Shown piece by piece: positions 14,961 through 21,795 of a stretch of 21,795 bases of DNA; position 1 is the first letter of the stretch, and each line of letters starts with the position of its first letter. Source of the stretch: Thermoplasmatales archaeon UBA447 (lineage in GTDB: Archaea > Thermoplasmatota > Thermoplasmata > Thermoplasmatales > Thermoplasmataceae); the NCBI GenBank assembly GCA_002503205.1, contig DARE01000022.1, positions 1 through 21,795 of the forward strand, in the 5' to 3' direction. The translations under genes and the position numbers were made by a program. The notes under the pieces are model-generated. The model did no database searches. It saw nothing but the letters and a program-made list of their open reading frames with translations, and was not told where the DNA came from.

Positions 14961-15520
14961 TCCACTCCCCACTCCCGCCTGTGCTTTGTCACAATACCAA
15001 GGAGTCCCAGAGCCCTTCCCGCTGTCAGATCAACCATCTTTGAGAAATCGTTAAGTTCAAAATAAAGCGGAGGAAGTGGAGGCATTATAATCCCGCCTGC
15101 CTCAGTGACCTGGAGCATGTTCCTGAGATGAATAAGGCTCAGTGGTGTCTCTCTTGTCAGCAGAACCAGTTTCCTCCTCTCTTTCAGGTGTACAGAAGCC
15201 GCCCTGGCTATCAGGTTGTTTTCAAATCCTGTCGCAATGCTGGAGAGTGTTTTCATGGAACATGGGGCAACAATCATTCCAGCAGTTTCAAAAGAACCGC
15301 TTGCAATTGGAGCTTCGAAATCATTTTCCCCATATGACCTGGTGGCAATTGCCTCCAGATCAGAGGGCTTTAGCTGTGTTTCAATTCTCAGCGTTGCCTC
15401 CGCTCCGGAGGATACAATGAGATGAGTCTCCAGATCAGTTATTTCTCTGCAAATCTGCAGCAGTCTTAAACCATAAACTGCACCGGTAGAACCGGTTACA
15501 GCGATGACAATCCTTCTCAT
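14957..15520 (-). CDS. ubiX: Flavin prenyltransferase UbiX
   Basis: Makes prenylated FMN from reduced FMN and dimethylallyl (mono)phosphate, the cofactor that UbiD enzymes need. The 187-residue protein begins MRRIVIAVTGSTGAVYG, the phosphate-binding N-terminus of the family. It then has APCSMKTLSSIATGF, LIARAASV, LKERRKLVLLTRETPLS (substrate-phosphate Arg/Lys/Glu residues) and AGGIIMPPLPPLYF. Length is normal. The frame is open upstream to 15715, but that extension is not UbiX-like and runs into the divergent hydrolase gene, so ATG 15520 is chosen. The TATA position is less clear than elsewhere; AT-rich sequence near 15566 may serve with a short leader. One UbiX would be enough to supply all three UbiD proteins in the window. 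Confidence 0.95.
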   Translation of the reverse strand: MRRIVIAVTGSTGAVYGLRLLQICREITDLETHLIVSSGAEATLRIETQLKPSDLEAIATRSYGENDFEAPIASGSFETAGMIVAPCSMKTLSSIATGFENNLIARAASVHLKERRKLVLLTRETPLSLIHLRNMLQVTEAGGIIMPPLPPLYFELNDFSKMVDLTAGRALGLLGIVTKHRREWGVD

Positions 15521-15628
15521 CAGATCACTTTGTTCAATTACCGGTGCAATTGCGTTTAGGTAATTAATCATTTTCAGAATTTTCACCAGGAATGGAAACT
15601 CAAATGTAGATATTTGGAATATTCCCCA

Positions 15629-16408
15629 ATGGAGTCCGGAAATTATACAATGGTAAACGGAGCAAGACTTTATTATGAGAAAAGTGGAACTGGAATTCCG
15701 GTTATTTTTCTTCACACGGCAGGCACGGATGGACGCGTATGGAAAGAATTTGTTTCACTGTTACCTGAAGGGGTAACAGCAATAGTTCCGGATCTTCCCG
15801 GGCACGGGAAATCATGGCCGTGGAAGCAGTGGAGAAAGAGAAGGATTGATGTCAGGTACTACTCTCGTTCAGTACTGGAGATGATGGAAAGCACTGGAAT
15901 TGATAAAGCCATTATTGTGGGCTGTTCAATAGGCGCCGATATAGTGCTTGATATCTGTTCCCAGCATCCAGAGAAGGTGATAAAGGGGCTGGTACTGGAA
16001 GGGGCAGCGAGGACCGATACCTTCGAGGTTGATACAATAATGAAGACAGAGACTGGGAATATCGAAAGGGCCTTTGACTTCTGTGGAACACTATCCTACA
16101 AAGAAAGCATAGAGAACCTGATATGGATTAGAAGCTCAAACAACCGGGATATATACATCAACGATCTTCTTGCTTGGAATTCATTTGATATTGCTCATGA
16201 AATTGATGGCTGCAAATCTGAAATTTATCTGATCAGGGGATCTGAAGATCCTGTTGTGACTGAAGAAATGCAGGCTGAAACGTCCAAGTTTCTGCCGAAC
16301 AGCCATCTCATTACTCTGGAAGGGCTTGGGCACTACCCAATGCTTGAGCGTCCGGATATATGCTTAGATGCCTTAAAGGGCCTGCTTGTTGATGAAAAGC
16401 AGGCCTAA
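15629..16408 (+). CDS. Alpha/beta-fold hydrolase (enol-lactonase / N-formylmaleamate deformylase size class)
   Basis: A 259-residue serine hydrolase. The catalytic triad is visible: Ser100 in VGCSIGAD, Asp207 in RGSEDPVV and His235 in GLGHYPML. HTAG at 29-32 is the oxyanion segment, and PDLPGHGKS is typical of the family. Size and layout match ring-cleavage hydrolases such as 3-oxoadipate enol-lactonase, meta-cleavage hydrolases and NicD, but the substrate cannot be told. The frame opens with TTG 15614. ATG 15629 and ATG 15650 are alternatives, and AT-rich GGAATATTCC about 27 bp before 15650 slightly favours the shortest form (MVNGARLYYE). It is divergent from ubiX. Its stop overlaps the convergent cyclase gene by 4 bp. 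Confidence 0.86.
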   Translation: MESGNYTMVNGARLYYEKSGTGIPVIFLHTAGTDGRVWKEFVSLLPEGVTAIVPDLPGHGKSWPWKQWRKRRIDVRYYSRSVLEMMESTGIDKAIIVGCSIGADIVLDICSQHPEKVIKGLVLEGAARTDTFEVDTIMKTETGNIERAFDFCGTLSYKESIENLIWIRSSNNRDIYINDLLAWNSFDIAHEIDGCKSEIYLIRGSEDPVVTEEMQAETSKFLPNSHLITLEGLGHYPMLERPDICLDALKGLLVDEKQA

Positions 16409-17226
16409 AGGATCGCCACAGGCCTTATGGGGGTGCCAGTGGTCCCCCTCATCTTCAGGGGAAGGGCAATAAAGAGAAATTCATATGTTCTGGTCTTTGC
16501 CAGTTCCTCAAGGAAGAGGTTCTCCATAATGTAAATACCAGATTTTGCAATGAGGTGAAGGTGGCCCGGCTGAATCACTCCCGAGTCACTGTCAACTTTT
16601 CCAGGCACGTCCCAGGCAAGATTGTCTGCTCCAACAGCGTAACATTTGTCGGAAAGAAATTTGCTGACTTCTCCAGATACTCCTGCAGCATTCCTGTATT
16701 TAGAAAAATCGTTCCAGTATTTTCCGTATCCTGTCCTTAACAGGATTACATCTTCTTTGCCAAAAGATACCCCCTCATGCTTGATCACACTCTGAAATTC
16801 CTTAAGGGTAACCTCATGGTTTTCAGGGAGTGGATCTCCAAGGAGTTCGGTACAATCAACAAGTACCCCTTTTCTGATTATTGGGGGTATCTCTGCTGAG
16901 TCATGTTTCTTAAAGCCCCATGGTGTTTCAACTTCGCTGTTTATTGGGGTACCGTCAAACATCTTCATGTCATAAGCCTGGTGACAGAGGGCATCAAGGT
17001 GAGTTCCTGACTGGTCAGTCATCACAATCAACCCAGAAGAGCTGCTTCTCCTTTTTTCCTGTGAGGTAGAGTAAGAGTTCTCATGCTGCCTGTACAGGAA
17101 ATATTCCATGGCAGGTTTTACAGGATCAAAGGCGGGCATTCCAGGGAATCGGTCATGTTCAAGATCTATGACCTTAGCTCCTCCTGAAATCATATCTAGT
17201 ATCTTCAATCCTGTTCTTTCTGGCAT
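16405..17226 (-). CDS. Cyclase/kynurenine formamidase-family metal-dependent hydrolase
   Basis: A 273-residue member of the putative cyclase (KynB-like) family, metal-dependent hydrolases that open amides or lactones. The signature is DQSGTHLDALCH at residues 71-82. His76, Asp78 and His82 are kept, while the usual leading His is Gln72, as in some non-KynB subfamilies. Length exceeds KynB (about 210), so N-formylkynurenine is not assumed as substrate. ATG 17226 is chosen because a strong Shine-Dalgarno AAGGAGGGG (17233-17241) precedes it by 6 nt; a TTG at 17232 also lies in frame. It starts 2 bp after the stop of the cupin gene and should be co-transcribed with it. It may hydrolyse the product of that cupin, which is inference. 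Confidence 0.85.
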   Translation of the reverse strand: MPERTGLKILDMISGGAKVIDLEHDRFPGMPAFDPVKPAMEYFLYRQHENSYSTSQEKRRSSSSGLIVMTDQSGTHLDALCHQAYDMKMFDGTPINSEVETPWGFKKHDSAEIPPIIRKGVLVDCTELLGDPLPENHEVTLKEFQSVIKHEGVSFGKEDVILLRTGYGKYWNDFSKYRNAAGVSGEVSKFLSDKCYAVGADNLAWDVPGKVDSDSGVIQPGHLHLIAKSGIYIMENLFLEELAKTRTYEFLFIALPLKMRGTTGTPIRPVAIL

Positions 17227-17228
17227 TT

Positions 17229-17675
17229 TCAACCCCTCCTTAGATCAGGGTTGAGTTCAAGCCTGGCTTCAGCTTTTATCTCAATTGCAGTATAATCAGT
17301 CCCCTCCTTTGCGACAACAGTATGTGATACGCCTCTCGGGATATGTATCATGGTTCCGGGTTTTAGATGATATTCACCGGTTTCCGTTGTCCAGGTGGCT
17401 TCCCCGGAAATGCAAATGATAACTTCATCATAATCCATGTTTCTGTGCCAGAAAGGCATGGGTTCTCTTCTCTTGGACAGTTCAACCCTTGTAGCATCTG
17501 ATGTGAGAATCTTTAGAGTTGGCCCGGAGTTTTTAAGCATGTTTGGGGGAAGAAGCCCATTGGTGTCCACGTAAGATGTTCTGCGTTCAATAGTTTCCTT
17601 AATATTTCCCTGTTCTCTGTTAAAAGTAATGTCGATTCCCTCGGAGGTCAGTTTTTCAACTATTTTGTCAACCAT
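17229..17675 (-). CDS. Cupin-domain protein, possible ring-modifying dioxygenase
   Basis: A 148-residue cupin. The metal-site motif is FWHRNMDYDEVIICISGE with His77 and Glu84, followed by IPRGVSH with His118. The WHRNxDxDE pattern is reminiscent of homogentisate dioxygenase-like and 3-hydroxyanthranilate dioxygenase-like cupins of aromatic degradation. The protein is short, so it may be a single-domain dioxygenase, an isomerase or a binding protein. First gene of a two-gene operon with the cyclase. An inverted repeat (17676-17701) begins right before ATG 17675, and a TATA element lies upstream of it. Next to an ACMSD-like amidohydrolase, a 3-hydroxyanthranilate-type route is conceivable but not shown. 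Confidence 0.8.
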   Translation of the reverse strand: MVDKIVEKLTSEGIDITFNREQGNIKETIERRTSYVDTNGLLPPNMLKNSGPTLKILTSDATRVELSKRREPMPFWHRNMDYDEVIICISGEATWTTETGEYHLKPGTMIHIPRGVSHTVVAKEGTDYTAIEIKAEARLELNPDLRRG

Positions 17676-17711
17676 AGTAAACTAATGATAATTGGTTTAC
17701 TTTAGATAAAC
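17676..17711 (-). promoter_or_regulatory. Promoter with inverted repeat before the cupin-cyclase operon
   Basis: Perfect 7-bp inverted arms AGTAAAC (17676-17682) and GTTTACT (17695-17701) lie between the ATG at 17675 and the minus-strand TATA-like TTTATCTA (17703-17710). Placement over the expected transcription start is typical of a repressor site. Confidence 0.5.
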
Positions 17712-17865
17712 ATATCTGAAAATAACAATCTTAGTTCCATTTCCATAAAATAGTATTTATTATCAAGTAGAATAGACGAAGTGCATTAATAAATAAATTT
17801 TTGAATCCATTTAGTATATTTATATTTGTAAATAGGTTGCAAAAATATATTATAAAATCAAAAGT

Positions 17866-17872
17866 GTTATAG
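17866..17872 (+). promoter_or_regulatory. TATA-like element of the amidohydrolase gene
   Basis: GTTATAG is centred 25 bp before ATG 17894, consistent with leaderless transcription. The rest of the 218-bp gap (17676-17893) is very AT-rich and shows no open gene. Confidence 0.4.
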
Positions 17873-17893
17873 TAAAATGATTAATAATGTTCC

Positions 17894-18859
17894 ATGAAAA
17901 ATATAGATGTGCACTCACATTACCTTCCGGAATCAGTTATTAAGGAACTCAATGGAACAGTTTCAGAGGGAAAAAGTGAAGGGCTTTACAGAATAGAGGT
18001 TCTTAAAAAGGTTATTGCCCCTATGCCAGAGGGTTTTTTCAGGCATGCTTCCAGAATCAGAGAAATGAATGGCCTTGGAATAGATCATCAGGTTCTCTCA
18101 CCGACACATCACCTGTTTTCCTATGATCTGCCATCTGATCAGGCACTCCGGGTATGCGTATTGCAGAACAACGGGATATCCGAAGTGTGCAGAAACGATC
18201 CGGATCACTTCAGCGGAAATGCAACTCTCCCGCTGCAGGATCCAGAGATGGCAGTCGGCGAGATTCGGAGAGTCAGTTCTGATCTTGAAATGTCAGGAGT
18301 TGAATTCGGAACAAACATATCTGGAAGAAACCTTGATGATGAAAGCCTGTACCCTGTCTATGAAGAACTTCAGGCACAGGGGATGCCCATATTCGTCCAT
18401 CCAAACGATTTCATGGGAAGGGAGAGGCTATCCAGGTATTACATGGGGATTGTTGTAGGAACTATTGCTGAAACAACTGTTGCTGTTACGAGCCTTATCA
18501 TGGGTTGTGTCCTTAAGAAGTTCCCCAAGCTGAGATTCATATTCTGTCATGGTGGAGGGGCCATTCCATATCAGATTTCAAGAATCAAGCAGGGAATGGA
18601 GGTAAGGGAAGAAAACGCAGGGAGTATGTCATTCGACAGGGAGCTGCTCAGTCATGTGCTCTTCGACACGGTTCTATTCGACGGCAAGGCCATGAATCTT
18701 CTACTTGATTCATGGGGGAGAGAAAACGTTGTCTTCGGAACTGATTATCCTTTCAACATGGGAAACTGGGAATCTCACAAGTTACTTGCTTCATCAGTTA
18801 GCGGAAATATTGATATGATACTGAAGGGAAACGCTGAAAGGCTTTATAGAAGACTCTGA
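17894..18859 (+). CDS. ACMSD-family amidohydrolase (probable metal-dependent decarboxylase)
   Basis: A 321-residue TIM-barrel metal-dependent enzyme of amidohydrolase family 2, related to 2-amino-3-carboxymuconate semialdehyde decarboxylase, gamma-resorcylate decarboxylase and similar non-oxidative decarboxylases. Metal ligands are visible: His7 and His9 (DVHSHYLP), His169 (FVHPND), His219 (FCHGGG) and Asp284 (FGTDYPF). Arg55 in RIREMNGLGID matches the arginine near the carboxylate site of ACMSD. Length is normal. It has its own promoter and is divergent from the cupin-cyclase operon. Decarboxylation of a hydroxy- or amino-substituted (opened) aromatic acid is likely; hydrolysis of a lactone or acid is possible. 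Confidence 0.87.
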   Translation: MKNIDVHSHYLPESVIKELNGTVSEGKSEGLYRIEVLKKVIAPMPEGFFRHASRIREMNGLGIDHQVLSPTHHLFSYDLPSDQALRVCVLQNNGISEVCRNDPDHFSGNATLPLQDPEMAVGEIRRVSSDLEMSGVEFGTNISGRNLDDESLYPVYEELQAQGMPIFVHPNDFMGRERLSRYYMGIVVGTIAETTVAVTSLIMGCVLKKFPKLRFIFCHGGGAIPYQISRIKQGMEVREENAGSMSFDRELLSHVLFDTVLFDGKAMNLLLDSWGRENVVFGTDYPFNMGNWESHKLLASSVSGNIDMILKGNAERLYRRL

Positions 18860-18959
18860 TGCTGCCAATTCAAAAAGGAATTCCGGTGTTTCAGAGGAAA
18901 TTTAAATTTTAAGCATAAAAATATATGGGATTGGATAGGGGTTCTAACAAGCTGGAGCA

Positions 18960-19436
18960 CTATTTTTTCTCATTGAATTTTTTCTGTGCATCCTGGACTG
19001 CATCCACTATCTGCTGGTATCCTGTGCACATGCAGTAGTTCCCATGAAGTTTTTCCCTTATCTCCTCTCTGCTCAGTTCCGGATACTCCCTGATAAGGTG
19101 GTGGGTCATCATCAGAAATCCTGATGTACAGTAACCACACTGCATTGCAAAATGATCCCGGAAAGCTTCCTGTTCTATGCTGAGTTTCCCATCGCTCCCT
19201 TCAAGGGATTCAACTGTCTCAACGCTCTCGCCGTCTGCCTGGACTGCAAGAATCTGGCAGGATTTGACTGGCCTGTCGTTTAGGAGCACGGTACAGGCCC
19301 CACAGTGCCCTGTATCACAACCGATATGGGTACCCCTGAGCCTCGCATGATCTCTGATAAAATGAACAAGAAGTGTTCTGTCCTCTACATCCTCTGAGTA
19401 TTTCTCTCCGTTTATGTTTATACTGACTTTTGTCAT
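18960..19436 (-). CDS. Molybdenum hydroxylase small subunit, 2Fe-2S protein (CoxS/XdhC-like)
   Basis: The 158-residue electron-transfer subunit of a xanthine dehydrogenase/CO dehydrogenase-family enzyme. The plant-type 2Fe-2S cluster is bound by Cys40, Cys45, Cys48 and Cys60. The second cluster, near the molybdenum site, is bound by Cys100, Cys103, Cys135 and Cys137. The last pair reads NYCMCTGY where the family usually has CRCTGY. It is the third gene of the operon, with its ATG one base after the medium-subunit stop and Shine-Dalgarno GGAGGGA at 19443-19449. Transcription probably ends in the 100-bp gap after it, where minus-strand T-rich sequence near 18925 is seen. Confidence 0.93.
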   Translation of the reverse strand: MTKVSININGEKYSEDVEDRTLLVHFIRDHARLRGTHIGCDTGHCGACTVLLNDRPVKSCQILAVQADGESVETVESLEGSDGKLSIEQEAFRDHFAMQCGYCTSGFLMMTHHLIREYPELSREEIREKLHGNYCMCTGYQQIVDAVQDAQKKFNEKK

Positions 19437-19437
19437 T

Positions 19438-20295
19438 TTAAATCCCTCCGAATATCAATGAACCAAGGTTTGTCTTCAGTATGTTAGCTGTTACCTCCTT
19501 TCTGTATTCCGCACTTCCATGTATATCGTCAATGGGGTCCAGATGCTCCACAGCCTTATCCACTTCCAGATACAGATCCTTTTTCTGAGGTTTCTGTCCT
19601 TTCAGCAATGATTCGAGTTCTTTCATCCTCAAAGGCCTGTCACTCTGGGCTCCGACTGCAACTCTTATGTCAGTAATGGTGCCATCGGGCTTCTTCTCAA
19701 CAATAGCAGCCATGGAAGCAACCGCAAAATCGGCGGACCTTCTTGCATACTTCACAACTGAGTAAGGGGACCTGTTAACAGGGATGATTACTGATGTGAG
19801 GATTTCACCCTGGTTTATGTTAACTTCAAATGGGCCAACTATGAAGTCATCAAGGTCGACAGTCCTCTCTTCTCTGCTGGATTTCAGAACAACCTTTGCA
19901 TCAAGTGCCAGAAGAGTTGGGGCGTAGTCTGCAGAGGGATCAGCCTCGCAGATGCTCCCCCCTATTGTTCCTCTATTCCTGATCTGGACATCGGCTATAT
20001 GTCTGGCAGTTTCCTGCAGCATGGGTAAATTCTTCCCTATTTCACTGCTTTCAATGATCTCTCTATGTGTAACCATTGCACCTATGGTAAGATTATTTCC
20101 ATCAAGTCGAATTTCGTGGAGTTCCCTGATAGGTGCAATATCTACAAGCAATGAAGGGCTGGCAATGCGAAGCTTCAGCATAGGCATAATGCTCTGGCCA
20201 CCTGCAATCACTCTTGCATCATCATTTTGGGAAAGCATAGAGAAAGCTTCATCCAGAGTCTTTGCTTTTTTGTATGTCAGTGGTTTCGGATACAC
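19438..20295 (-). CDS. Molybdenum hydroxylase medium subunit, FAD-binding (CoxM-like)
   Basis: A 285-residue FAD subunit that passes electrons from the Fe-S clusters to the outer acceptor. FAD-binding signatures AGGQSIMPMLKLR (from residue 31) and GTIGGSICEADPSADY (from 109) are both present, and length is typical. The start is GTG 20295, immediately after the TGA of the large subunit, with GGGGGTGA (20301-20308) 5 nt upstream, so the genes should be translationally coupled. No Tyr/Cys-rich insertion for an extra 4Fe-4S cluster, as in 4-hydroxybenzoyl-CoA reductase, is seen. Confidence 0.93.
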   Translation of the reverse strand: MYPKPLTYKKAKTLDEAFSMLSQNDDARVIAGGQSIMPMLKLRIASPSLLVDIAPIRELHEIRLDGNNLTIGAMVTHREIIESSEIGKNLPMLQETARHIADVQIRNRGTIGGSICEADPSADYAPTLLALDAKVVLKSSREERTVDLDDFIVGPFEVNINQGEILTSVIIPVNRSPYSVVKYARRSADFAVASMAAIVEKKPDGTITDIRVAVGAQSDRPLRMKELESLLKGQKPQKKDLYLEVDKAVEHLDPIDDIHGSAEYRKEVTANILKTNLGSLIFGGI

Positions 20296-21795
20296 TCAGT
20301 TCACCCCCTTCAGTCTCCTGTATTCGTCAGTGTCTCTGATCATTTTCCAGATATTTTCCGGGGTAATCGGCAATGAGCTGATTCTCACATTGAATGGTTC
20401 AAGTGCGTTCTCAACGGCGCTTGCAACTGCACCAAGGGATGTTATTGCGCCACCCTCTCCAACAGCCTTTGTTCCCAGCACAGTATTTGGGGCGGGGGAT
20501 TCATGCATTTCAAGCCTGATTTCAGGAATTTCCATCGCGGTAGGTTTCATGTAGTCCCCAAAAGTAAGAGTGAGGTTATTCTCCTCCTGATCAAAGAGAA
20601 ACTCCTCGTATAATGCTCCGCCTATTCCACTGGCTGTGGAGCCAATTGCAAGCCCTTCCACTATTCCGGGGTTGAGTACCCTTCCTGCATCATGCACTAT
20701 CACGTAGTCAAGTATCTTCGGAGCCCATGTGTCTTTTGATATCTCAACCACAACGACATGAGTGGAATTGGCGTGGGTCAGCTGGACATTGAAGTCGGAT
20801 CTTACAAAAGGCTTCGCAGTAGGGTTGACATAGCCAGCCACAACCCTGAGCCCTGGCTCCTCCCCTTTTGGGAACGAGAGAAGCTGACCATATGATATCT
20901 TGGCAAGCTGTTTCAGGGAAAGCAACTCTTTTTCTGTTTCCTCGCTGAATATTGCTCCGTTTCGGAAAGAAAGCGACTCAACAGGAACATGAAGGTATGA
21001 TGCTGAAATTCTGAGTGCCTTATCCCGAAGTCTCTTTGCTGCAGTCATTACTGCTCCAAGGTATACATCATTGAAAGCGTTTGAATAAGTCCCTGCATAT
21101 GTGAGATGGCCATGGGCACTGTCGAACCAGGAATCAACAAGAATCTTCTCTGCCTCAATATCGAAAATATCCCCTACCACCTGTGTTATTGTTGTAACAT
21201 GGCCGGTACCAATCTCCGGCCCATTCATGTTGACCTTGATCAATCCATCCTGGCCTATCTCAACAGTTGACATCTGTCCTGCGCCATTGTAGTCAGGTTC
21301 AGATGCCTTTGAGAGGAAATAGTATCCAAGGTTTGAGGTTCCGGGCTCTATGGCACAACCTATCCCAATGCCGACATATCTGCCCTCCTCCCTCATTTTC
21401 GGGATTTCTTTTATCCAGTGCTGGTATCTGGACATTTCCAGCGCTTTATTGAATACGAGTGGATAGTTTCCGCTTTCGTAAACCTCTCCCGATGCAGTTG
21501 TATATGGCATCTTCTCAGGAGGAACGAAATTTATCTCCCTGATTCTGGCCCTATCTATTCCAAGTTCCCTAGCTGATAGATCCATCATTCTCTCAAATAC
21601 AAAAGCCATGAAGGGTTTTCCAACTCCACGATCCTGAACAACCGGGGGATCGTTTGTTGCAACACAGTGATATTCAAACTGTAGATTCGGTACCTCGTAT
21701 ACCCCGCTCATATTTGCGAATTTTATCAGTGAGTAGAGTGCTGATACATAAGGCCAGTTTCCATCGGACTGCCAGTCAGTGAGTTTCACGCCAAG
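20296..21795 (-). CDS. Molybdenum hydroxylase large subunit, C-terminal two-thirds (5' end outside window)
   Basis: The catalytic, molybdopterin cytosine dinucleotide-binding subunit of a xanthine oxidase-family enzyme, cut by the window end; the frame is open through base 21795. Typical blocks are an active-site loop VQDRGVGKPF, FERMMDLSARELGID, a PYTTASGEVYESGNY segment, GPEIGTGHVTTITQVV (cofactor region) and GTKAVGEGGAITSLGAV with the active-site Glu. The loop does not match the AYxCSFR signature of Mo-Cu CO dehydrogenase, so CO oxidation is not expected. Hydroxylation of an aromatic/heteroaromatic ring or oxidation of an aldehyde is likelier. First of the three subunit genes in transcription order. 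Confidence 0.9.
   Translation of the reverse strand, partial: LGVKLTDWQSDGNWPYVSALYSLIKFANMSGVYEVPNLQFEYHCVATNDPPVVQDRGVGKPFMAFVFERMMDLSARELGIDRARIREINFVPPEKMPYTTASGEVYESGNYPLVFNKALEMSRYQHWIKEIPKMREEGRYVGIGIGCAIEPGTSNLGYYFLSKASEPDYNGAGQMSTVEIGQDGLIKVNMNGPEIGTGHVTTITQVVGDIFDIEAEKILVDSWFDSAHGHLTYAGTYSNAFNDVYLGAVMTAAKRLRDKALRISASYLHVPVESLSFRNGAIFSEETEKELLSLKQLAKISYGQLLSFPKGEEPGLRVVAGYVNPTAKPFVRSDFNVQLTHANSTHVVVVEISKDTWAPKILDYVIVHDAGRVLNPGIVEGLAIGSTASGIGGALYEEFLFDQEENNLTLTFGDYMKPTAMEIPEIRLEMHESPAPNTVLGTKAVGEGGAITSLGAVASAVENALEPFNVRISSLPITPENIWKMIRDTDEYRRLKGVN

Noticed and set aside
3520..15520. UbiD/UbiX for ubiquinone synthesis, or for the archaeal anhydromevalonate route
   Set aside because: Ubiquinone is not expected in this group. 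Three UbiD copies amid ring-degradation genes fit catabolism better. The mevalonate-type enzyme is a smaller, separate UbiD branch as far as I recall.
15521..15715. N-terminal extension of UbiX to 15715
   Set aside because: UbiX proteins begin at the MRRIVIAVTGSTG segment; the extension overlaps the divergent hydrolase gene.
20296..21795. Aerobic CO dehydrogenase large subunit
   Set aside because: The AYxCSFR loop that carries the Cu-binding Cys is not present at the matching position.

Overview
This window reads as chromosomal DNA of an archaeon, most likely a member of the Thermoplasmatales. The main taxonomic clue is a proline iminopeptidase closely matching my memory of the Thermoplasma acidophilum tricorn-interacting factor F1. 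First genes of transcription units mostly start about 24-28 bp after a TATA-like element with no leader. Most genes inside operons have Shine-Dalgarno sequences. AGG/AGA and ATA codons are common. No rRNA, tRNA, CRISPR, transposase or phage gene was seen, and no gap without a gene exceeds about 260 bp.

Layout: (1) 39-1441, an APC-type permease broken by a single-base frameshift. (2) 1500-3313, the F1 peptidase convergent with an acetamidase/formamidase. (3) 3520-6713, two UbiD-family (prenylated-FMN) decarboxylase genes, a canonical one and a divergent 533-residue one. (4) 6715-8064 (minus), class II aldolase then a cysteine hydrolase; 8162-8833 (minus), a second cysteine hydrolase with its own promoter. 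(5) 8904-11907 (minus), flavin reductase, DUF2848-type protein, HpaB-type flavin monooxygenase and cupin. (6) 12169-14960 (plus), a small ACT-like putative regulator, a third UbiD and a flavin split-barrel protein. (7) 14957-15520 (minus), UbiX, which makes the UbiD cofactor, divergent from an alpha/beta hydrolase (15629-16408). (8) 16405-17675 (minus), cupin then cyclase/kynurenine-formamidase-like hydrolase; 17894-18859 (plus), an ACMSD-type amidohydrolase. (9) 18960-21795 (minus), a molybdenum hydroxylase in large-medium-small subunit order, with the large subunit cut by the window edge.

Together the genes look like a catabolic island for aromatic or N-heteroaromatic carboxylates. Ring hydroxylation could use the Mo enzyme or the HpaB/reductase pair. 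Decarboxylation could use three UbiDs with UbiX, and perhaps the ACMSD-like enzyme. Candidate ring-opening or ring-modifying enzymes are the two cupins. Product breakdown could use the DUF2848 protein, alpha/beta hydrolase, cyclase and aldolase. Nitrogen or amide release could use the two cysteine hydrolases and the formamidase. The substrate cannot be read from sequence. The most unusual features are two UbiD paralogues that lack the catalytic Arg and the first catalytic Glu in the usual positions, an HpaB homologue with altered phenol-binding residues, and inverted repeats placed on several promoters.
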